Assembly: GCA_025937835.1 (NCBI GenBank) | Contig: JAICQO010000067.1 | Location: forward strand, 1 to 38,022 | Direction of reading: 5' to 3' | DNA length: 38,022 nt | From: Polyangiaceae bacterium | GTDB taxonomy: Bacteria > Myxococcota_A > Polyangia > Polyangiales > Polyangiaceae | Made by a program: the position numbers and the translations under genes | Part shown: in pieces, positions 33,607-38,022 of the stretch | Layout: every line of letters begins with the position of its first letter | How positions within the stretch are numbered: the first letter of the stretch is position 1 | The notes under the pieces: generated by a model | Databases searched by the model: none | What the model was told of the DNA's origin: nothing | The model's input: only the letters and a program-made list of their open reading frames with translations

Positions 33607-35106
33607 TCACAGTCCGAATTCTGACTGTGGCTCAGGTTCGGGGAGTGCCCCAGAGCCGCTGCCCACGAGGCGGCCCACCGTCGCGCCACCACTTGGGCCG
33701 TGTGCGTCGTCCTCGATGCGACGGACGATGCGGGCCCGCGCGATCTCGGTGCGGGTCATGGGGCCGCGCAGGTAGGACATGGCGTGGCGCGGGCGCATCA
33801 GGACGGGTTGGGCGGACGCATGCGCGTTGCGGATCACGAACCAGCGGGGAGCCAGGCGCTGCAACGTGGTGCCGATGTCGGCCGAGGCCGGATCGGAGCT
33901 GTCGCGCAGGGCCAGGCCGTCGAGCACGCGCGCGCGGTCGGCGTCGGTTTGCAAACGCCCTAGACACCAGACGCCCGCGTTCGAGAGCGTGCGGTAGTCG
34001 AGATCCATCGGGTTCTGCGTGGCGACCACGACTCCGACTCCGAACGCGCGCGCCTGTTTCATGAGGGCGACCAGCGGGCGCTTGGTAGGCGGATTGGCCG
34101 GATGCGGCGGCAGAAAACCATAGACCTCGTCGAATACCACCAGCGCGCGCAGCCGCTGCGTGCCCGGCAGCGTGCGCACCCACGACAGCACCTCTTCGAG
34201 CAGTACGCCCAACACCAGCGCTCGCTCCTCGTCATCCAGGTGTGCGACGCTGACGACGACGATCGGCGTCTTTTCTGCTTTCTTCAGCCAATCGCCCACG
34301 TCGAGCGTGGTGCCGCGCCGCCAAGCGGCGAACGTGGGCGACGCCAGCAGCGTGTTGAGCGCGGCCGCGAGCGCGCGCCGCTCGGTCTTCTTCATGAACG
34401 AATCGACGGGCAAGGCGCCAATCCGAGAGATCGGGGGCTCGAGCACGTCTTGCATCAGGGCGGCGAGCTCGGCGGTGTCGCCCGCGGCGAGACGGCGCTC
34501 GGCGAGCACGCTGAGCAGCACATGCTCGCGGCTCTTCGCGGGGTCCGGCTCGCGCCCGAGCAGCCGCAGCACCAGCGATACGGCGGCGCTGAGCGCGTCC
34601 CGGGCAGACTCCGGATCCGCGCTCCAGCGCTCCGAGCGGCGCTCGAGCGAGGAGAGCATGTGCAACGCTTCCCCGGCGGAGCCGCCCGGCGTGAGCACGC
34701 GCACGTCGATGCCCGCGGCGTAGGCCGAAAGCTCGCGCTCCCCGATACCCGCCTCGGCCAGGGCCGAGCGGCGCTCCTCGGTGCGGTCGCGGCACAGCGC
34801 CTCGATCGCCTCGGGGCTCATTGTGTCCCGATCGATCTCGAGCCAGGGCTCGAGCCGAGCGGGCTCGAAGTCGGGGAACGCGAGCAGCAGGTTCGGCAGA
34901 TCTCCTTTCACGTCGATGACCAGCGTGGGCACGCCGGCGCGGGCGGCTTCTTCGATCAGCACCGTGACGAAGCCGGTCTTGCCGCTGCCGGTCATGCCCA
35001 CGACTACGCCGTGCGTTACGAGGTGATGAGCCGGCAAGCCCAGGTTGCGCCCGCCTTCGGTGCCGTTCAGGTGGCGCCACTCTCCCAGGTTCAATACCGG
35101 CTTCAT
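33607..35106 (-). CDS. HerA/FtsK-type ATP-binding protein
   Basis: A 499-residue ATPase of the DUF87/HerA-like group. Walker A GMTGSGKT (37-44), then LVIDVKGDLPNLLLAFP, a phrase common to this group. Walker B is LVVFDEVYGFLPP, followed by LVALMKQARAFGVGVVVATQNPMDLD (sensor region with Thr-Gln-Asn). Such proteins are hexameric motors on DNA or other polymers; specific function here is unknown. ATG 35106 with AAAGGAGA upstream gives the first strand LNLGEWRHLNG; the frame upstream is not conserved. No NurA-type nuclease is adjacent. It follows the helical-protein gene by 45 bases, and the two clearly form an operon. The 3' end overlaps a bidirectional terminator. Confidence 0.88.
   Translation of the reverse strand: MKPVLNLGEWRHLNGTEGGRNLGLPAHHLVTHGVVVGMTGSGKTGFVTVLIEEAARAGVPTLVIDVKGDLPNLLLAFPDFEPARLEPWLEIDRDTMSPEAIEALCRDRTEERRSALAEAGIGERELSAYAAGIDVRVLTPGGSAGEALHMLSSLERRSERWSADPESARDALSAAVSLVLRLLGREPDPAKSREHVLLSVLAERRLAAGDTAELAALMQDVLEPPISRIGALPVDSFMKKTERRALAAALNTLLASPTFAAWRRGTTLDVGDWLKKAEKTPIVVVSVAHLDDEERALVLGVLLEEVLSWVRTLPGTQRLRALVVFDEVYGFLPPHPANPPTKRPLVALMKQARAFGVGVVVATQNPMDLDYRTLSNAGVWCLGRLQTDADRARVLDGLALRDSSDPASADIGTTLQRLAPRWFVIRNAHASAQPVLMRPRHAMSYLRGPMTRTEIARARIVRRIEDDAHGPSGGATVGRLVGSGSGALPEPEPQSEFGL
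33608..33629. terminator. Bidirectional hairpin between convergent genes
   Basis: CACAGTC at 33608-33614 and GACTGTG at 33623-33629 form a 7-bp stem, extendable by about three pairs, around an 8-base loop. It lies 28 bases after the DUF4833 stop and overlaps the stop codon of the convergent ATPase gene, so it can act on both transcripts. Confidence 0.55.
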
Positions 35107-35151
35107 CGTCGGTCTCCTTTCAGTTCGGGGTCCTCTTCGGGTCAATCGGCG

Positions 35152-36039
35152 TCAGGTCACGAACGGGCCTCGGTCATCCACGACGCGCGGCGCGGGCGCC
35201 GGTGGCAGGTCGGTCGCGGGCGAGAGAGGAGCGGTGCTCGAGCTCACCGGAGGAGCGGCCGGTTCCGGCGACGGCGTCACCACCTCCTCATCCACTCCGC
35301 GACGGCGCGCCTTGCCCGTGTACAGCGACGGCGCGATCGAATCGACGTCGCCCTCGTGCCTCCGCAAGTAGGCGATGGCGTTTCGCGCCTCTTCATAGGT
35401 GCGGATCAGCACCGTGAACGCCCGCGTCCGGAGCTCTGCCGCGGCGGAGAGCCGGGCCGGCGATTGCTCGCGAAGCCCCACGAGGCGCGTCAGACGCGCC
35501 GCGACCTGGTACGCCGTGGTCACTTCTTCCAGCGTCGTGTGGGCGTGGTCCGAGATCCGCGGCCATTCCTCGGTCAGCGTGTGGCAGAGGATGTCGAGAT
35601 CGACGGCCAGGTTGTTGTAGCCGACACCGCCTTTCAGGTTCTCGAGCGCCTTCGCACCGATCAGCCCGAAAGTCTGGAGCGCCTTGATGTCCGCCAGCAT
35701 TCGCTCGCGCAACCGCAACCCTTCCGCCGTCACCTCCTCGAGATCATCCGGCGGGTGCGTGGCCACGTTGTGCGAAGCTTGCGCGTACCGAAGAGCCCAC
35801 ACGTAGTCTTCGAGCTTGTCGAAGGCATCCGCGTCGAACTCGGGCAGCGCCTCGACGAGCCGCTCGCGCAGCGCCTGAATCTCCGGCAACGACCCCAGAA
35901 TCGTGCGCGTCGCTGCTTGCACCTCCACGTTGAGCTGCCTCAGCTGCTCAGCAGGCACGGCCTCGAGATCCGCCCTCACCCGCGCGAAGGCCTCGGCCAC
36001 GAGCGCTTCGTTCCTCAGCTTCTCCTGGATCGTAGTCAT
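35152..36039 (-). CDS. Unrecognised helical protein in operon with the ATPase
   Basis: A 295-residue protein I do not recognise. Residues 1-235 are rich in Leu, Ala, Glu and Arg and look wholly alpha-helical (for example LRNEALVAEAFARVRADLEA and TTLEEVTTAYQVAARLTRLV), with no membrane segment and no signal. The C-terminal 55 residues are a disordered Pro/Ser/Thr/Val tail after a basic KARRRGVDEE patch. ATG 36039 is fixed by AAGGAGGAG 5 bases upstream; the open frame upstream of it runs through the palindrome-rich region and is not credible. It is probably an adaptor or filament-type partner of the downstream ATPase (inference from gene order only). Confidence 0.8.
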   Translation of the reverse strand: MTTIQEKLRNEALVAEAFARVRADLEAVPAEQLRQLNVEVQAATRTILGSLPEIQALRERLVEALPEFDADAFDKLEDYVWALRYAQASHNVATHPPDDLEEVTAEGLRLRERMLADIKALQTFGLIGAKALENLKGGVGYNNLAVDLDILCHTLTEEWPRISDHAHTTLEEVTTAYQVAARLTRLVGLREQSPARLSAAAELRTRAFTVLIRTYEEARNAIAYLRRHEGDVDSIAPSLYTGKARRRGVDEEVVTPSPEPAAPPVSSSTAPLSPATDLPPAPAPRVVDDRGPFVT

Positions 36040-36690
36040 CGCATCTCCTCCTTCGTCGGCACCCACTTGACCGCCGACATGACTGCCATGTGTCGCCCAC
36101 TCCCGATCTGCAACCCTTGCGATGTCGATTGATTCCGATCGCTGTCCGATTTTTCTCTCGACGAGATCCGCCAAGAATCTCCTCGAAATCTCCTCAATCC
36201 AAAGCGCTCGCGATGTGCAATGTTTGCTGCTTGTCCATCGGCCCGCGACGCACGACTCGCTGCGATTCGAAGCGCGATTCGAATCAATAGGAGTGCTTGC
36301 CAAGGCGGCTGACCCCCTCCAAACCGTTTCGAAAACCCTTTGGGGGGGGCGACAGTCCCGATGAAGGTTTCGAAAACCCTTTCGGCACGGTCGCACCCCC
36401 TCTTCGTGACGACTCGACGCGAAACCGAGGGGGGTGAACCCCCTTCGGACCCTTCCAAAAACCGTTTCGAGGGGGGATCGACCGCACGAAATCGATCTCG
36501 AAATCACTTTTCAAGCGGTCGACCCGCCCCAGACTCGCTTCCGAGCAGGGGGACGAAGGGGTCGAACCCCTCCCAGTGGTGCCGAAGCACGTCTCGAGGG
36601 GGTCTGACCGCTCTCACGCTCCGATCCGATTCTCTGCCTGCCCCGTACGAAGGAGGCGGCCGCGCCGGTCGCCCCAACCAGGATCGGATC
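36040..36690. repeat. Gene-free stretch with a cluster of palindromes
   Basis: No credible gene. Four strong hairpins lie at about 36313-36349 (CCCCC..CCAAA / TTTGG..GGGGG), 36358-36385 (CCGA..AAGG / CCTTTCGG), 36425-36447 (CGAGGGGG / CCCCCTTCG) and 36549-36574 (AGGGG / CCCCT). The first two share the exact 16-mer GTTTCGAAAACCCTTT at 36326 and 36367, 41 bases apart. The last two share a GGGGT.GAACCCC core. The left third (36040-36300) is lower in GC and shows nothing clear beyond the ribosome site and upstream region of the helical-protein gene. Confidence 0.75.
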
Positions 36691-36879
36691 ATGAGCGAGA
36701 AAGACAACATTGCCCGCGTCACCCAGCTCTACGAAGCCTGCCCCCGCGGCGACTACCGCTCCCGCACCCACGGCACCGCCGCCGTCTCCAACTGGGTCTT
36801 CATCTGGAAGCTGCGAGAGGGCCGAGTGTACAGCTACGAGCAATTCCACGACGCGGAGCTGGCGGCGCTGTTTCGGTGA
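36691..36879 (+). pseudogene. SnoaL-like (NTF2-fold) gene remnant with internal deletion
   Basis: A 62-residue frame whose first 17 residues (MSEKDNIARVTQLYEAC) match the first helix of SnoaL/ketosteroid-isomerase-like proteins, and whose last 30 (NWVFIWKLREGRVYSYEQFH, then DAELAALFR) match their C-terminal strand and helix. The intervening 60-80 residues that form the binding pocket are missing and the join keeps frame. The full family is about 120-140 residues. It cannot fold as the family does, so I call it a decayed gene. Its stop overlaps a GTG of the recombinase frame. Confidence 0.7.
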
Positions 36880-36917
36880 GTGGTGGGCGCGAATTATCGG
36901 TGCGCGACGGCAAGCAG

Positions 36918-37754
36918 ATGCAACCGGTTCTCGAGCAGATGAGCTCCGACCTCGCGCTTGCCGGCTACGCGATCAGAACTCGAGCGACCTACCTGCACGC
37001 GGCACGCGACTTCGCTGCGTTTCACCGCCGTTCACCCGACGAGCTCGATCGCGCGGCGCTGCGCGAATGGGTCAGACACCTTTGTGCGCGCGGACTCAGC
37101 GCCCAGCGCCTCCGTCAGCACTACGCGGCCCTGCGCTTCCTGTTTGCGCGAACTCTAGGTCGCGCCGACGCAGTCAGTTTTCTCTCATGGCCGAAGGAGC
37201 CCGACCGGCTCGCTTCGGTACTTTCCCCCGAGGAAGTCTATGCGATCCTGAACTCCTTCCGAGAACCCAAGTATCGGACCTTCTTCACCGTCCTTTACGC
37301 CACCGGATTGCGCCTGCGCGAAGCCTGCTTGCTCGAGACGCGAGACGTCGACGCCACGCGCGGCGTGATCCGCGTCCGCAACGCCAAGGGCGGGCGAGAA
37401 CGCCTCGTGATGCTCGGCCCGAGGCTCCTCGTGCTCCTTCGGCGGTACTGGAGCATCGTTCGCCCGCCCGCTCCGTGGCTGTTCGCGTCGTCTCGCGGTA
37501 CCCCATTGCACCCCGAGGTCGCCCGCTCCGCGCTGACCGCGGTAGTCTCAAGCCTGTCCCTACGGGTCCCCGTCACCCCCAAGACCTTCCGCCACAGCTT
37601 CGCGACCCACCTTCTCGAGCAGGGAGTGAACCTGCGCGTCATACAGGTGCTGTTGGGCCACCGAAGCATCCGCACGACCGCCCGCTACACGCGCGTGTCG
37701 GCCGACGTGATTGCTCGAACGCCAAGCCTAATCGAACGCTTCGGTCCGCTCTGA
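36918..37754 (+). CDS. Tyrosine recombinase/integrase
   Basis: A 278-residue tyrosine recombinase. The N-terminal SAM-like DNA-binding domain (about 1-90) includes MSSDLALAGYAIRTRATYLH. The catalytic domain has Arg132 (YATGLRLREA), Lys157 (RNAKGGRERLV), Arg225 in TFRHSFATHLL, His248 (LLGHRSI) and nucleophile Tyr257 (TTARYTRV). The His of the usual HxxR box is Lys222 (KTFR), a substitution known in some family members. The C-terminal wording (GHRSIRTTARYTRVSADVI) resembles integrases that accompany IS91-type elements. Start uncertain: ATG 36918, GTG 36900 and GTG 36876 are in frame. Four iterons and a CRISPR edge follow downstream. Confidence 0.9.
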   Translation: MQPVLEQMSSDLALAGYAIRTRATYLHAARDFAAFHRRSPDELDRAALREWVRHLCARGLSAQRLRQHYAALRFLFARTLGRADAVSFLSWPKEPDRLASVLSPEEVYAILNSFREPKYRTFFTVLYATGLRLREACLLETRDVDATRGVIRVRNAKGGRERLVMLGPRLLVLLRRYWSIVRPPAPWLFASSRGTPLHPEVARSALTAVVSSLSLRVPVTPKTFRHSFATHLLEQGVNLRVIQVLLGHRSIRTTARYTRVSADVIARTPSLIERFGPL

Positions 37755-37786
37755 TGTTCGCGGCGGCACGAGCGGCCGCTCGGTTC

Positions 37787-37877
37787 GGCGTTCGAGGGCG
37801 TCGGAACCGGCGTTCACGTGCTTCCGGAATCGCCGTTCAAGTCGTTGCGGAATCAGCGTTCAGGCGCGTCCGGAATA
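37787..37877. repeat. Four 22-23-bp direct repeats (iterons)
   Basis: Units begin at 37787, 37809, 37832 and 37855. Each has a G/A-G/C-CGTTC head and a CGGAA tail separated by 8-9 variable bases; reading the other strand, the shared core is TTCCG...GAACG. The regular spacing of two helical turns suggests protein binding to one DNA face. Similar tandem end repeats occur at the ends of some insertion sequences (IS21-type), so this may be a decayed element end, or the site array of the adjacent recombinase. Confidence 0.8.
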
Positions 37878-37910
37878 CGCATCCTCGACGAGCGGATCGC
37901 GGGGCCTCAC

Positions 37911-38019
37911 GGCTTCAATGGGGCCACCGCGCGAACGCGGTGGAACGGCCCGCCGTTTACGCGGCGCGCGCTCGCGAAAACAGGCTTCAATGGGGCCACC
38001 GCGCGAACGCGGTGGAACG
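37911..38019. CRISPR. Edge of a CRISPR array (two repeats, one spacer)
   Basis: Two identical 37-base copies at 37911-37947 and 37983-38019, separated by 35 bases of unrelated sequence; the 72-base period is typical. Each copy contains CCACCGCG-CGAA-CGCGGTGG, an 8-bp stem. On the minus strand the loop becomes TTCG and the repeat ends in CCCATTGAAGCC, close to the ATTGAAAC-type 3' handle of many type I and III repeats. So the array is probably transcribed on the minus strand with its leader beyond the right edge, making 37911 the distal end. No degenerate copy lies to the left. No cas gene is in the window. Confidence 0.85.
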
Positions 38020-38022
38020 CGC

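Noticed and set aside
36040-36507. N-terminal extension of the helical protein through the palindrome region
   Set aside because: The translation consists of palindrome-derived phrases, while the ATG at 36039 has a strong ribosome site.
36549-36580. tRNA T-arm-like sequence (GGGGTCGAACCCC)
   Set aside because: The loop is five bases instead of seven, and no acceptor, D or anticodon arm can be drawn around it. It belongs to the local palindrome family.
37787-37877. Iterons as additional degenerate CRISPR repeats
   Set aside because: Period 22-23 with an 8-9-base variable middle, no stem, and no similarity to the 37-base repeat.

Overview
The window is dense, GC-rich chromosomal DNA with strongly G/C-biased third positions. 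Together with lipoproteins carrying Ser/Gly-rich linkers, Pro/Ala-rich periplasmic proteins, a Ser/Thr kinase with an extracytoplasmic domain, and a DUF1554 lipoprotein with many Cys-rich repeats, it suggests a myxobacterium, probably of the Sorangium/Polyangium type (Myxococcota). The assignment is inferred from gene style; no rRNA or tRNA is present to confirm it.

Layout. 1-5.7 kb: the end of a sensor histidine kinase, the cis-prenyltransferase uppS, a GxxExxY nuclease-fold gene held between long inverted repeats, two small lipoproteins, and a very-long-chain-type acyl-CoA dehydrogenase. 5.7-16.2 kb: a Rieske oxygenase coupled to a membrane protein, a DUF4112 protein, D-aminoacyl-tRNA deacylase (dtd), a transmembrane Ser/Thr kinase divergent from a 2Fe-2S ferredoxin, a quinone oxidoreductase with a large Cys-repeat DUF1554 lipoprotein, a ROK sugar kinase divergent from an endonuclease/exonuclease/phosphatase protein, and a PHA-system small protein. 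16.2-23.2 kb: a second inverted-repeat GxxExxY cassette, then glycogen phosphorylase, transaldolase, dihydroorotate dehydrogenase (pyrD) and a cation/proton antiporter, all on the plus strand.

23.2-28.5 kb holds a family expansion: three surface-type proteins, one divergent and two in tandem, carrying four copies of a HAF-like 'SADG..V.G' repeat domain. The two tandem genes also share a duplicated hairpin-plus-ribosome-site leader. 28.5-33.6 kb: a lipoprotein, an XylR/DmpR-type sigma-54 activator, and facing it a near-consensus sigma-54 promoter preceding a small unlisted gene and a two-HKD phospholipase D/cardiolipin-synthase-like gene, then a DUF4833 protein.

33.6-38.0 kb is the most accessory-looking part: a two-gene operon of an unknown helical protein and a HerA/FtsK-type ATPase, a 650-base gene-free stretch rich in palindromes, an internally deleted SnoaL-like remnant, a tyrosine recombinase, four 23-bp iterons, and the edge of a CRISPR array that runs off the right end. 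No cas gene is visible.

The strongest candidates for something undescribed are the two inverted-repeat-bounded GxxExxY cassettes, which share an architecture but not a repeat sequence. Next are the phenol-sensor-like regulator apparently wired to a lipid-synthesis gene, and the iteron/recombinase/CRISPR edge.
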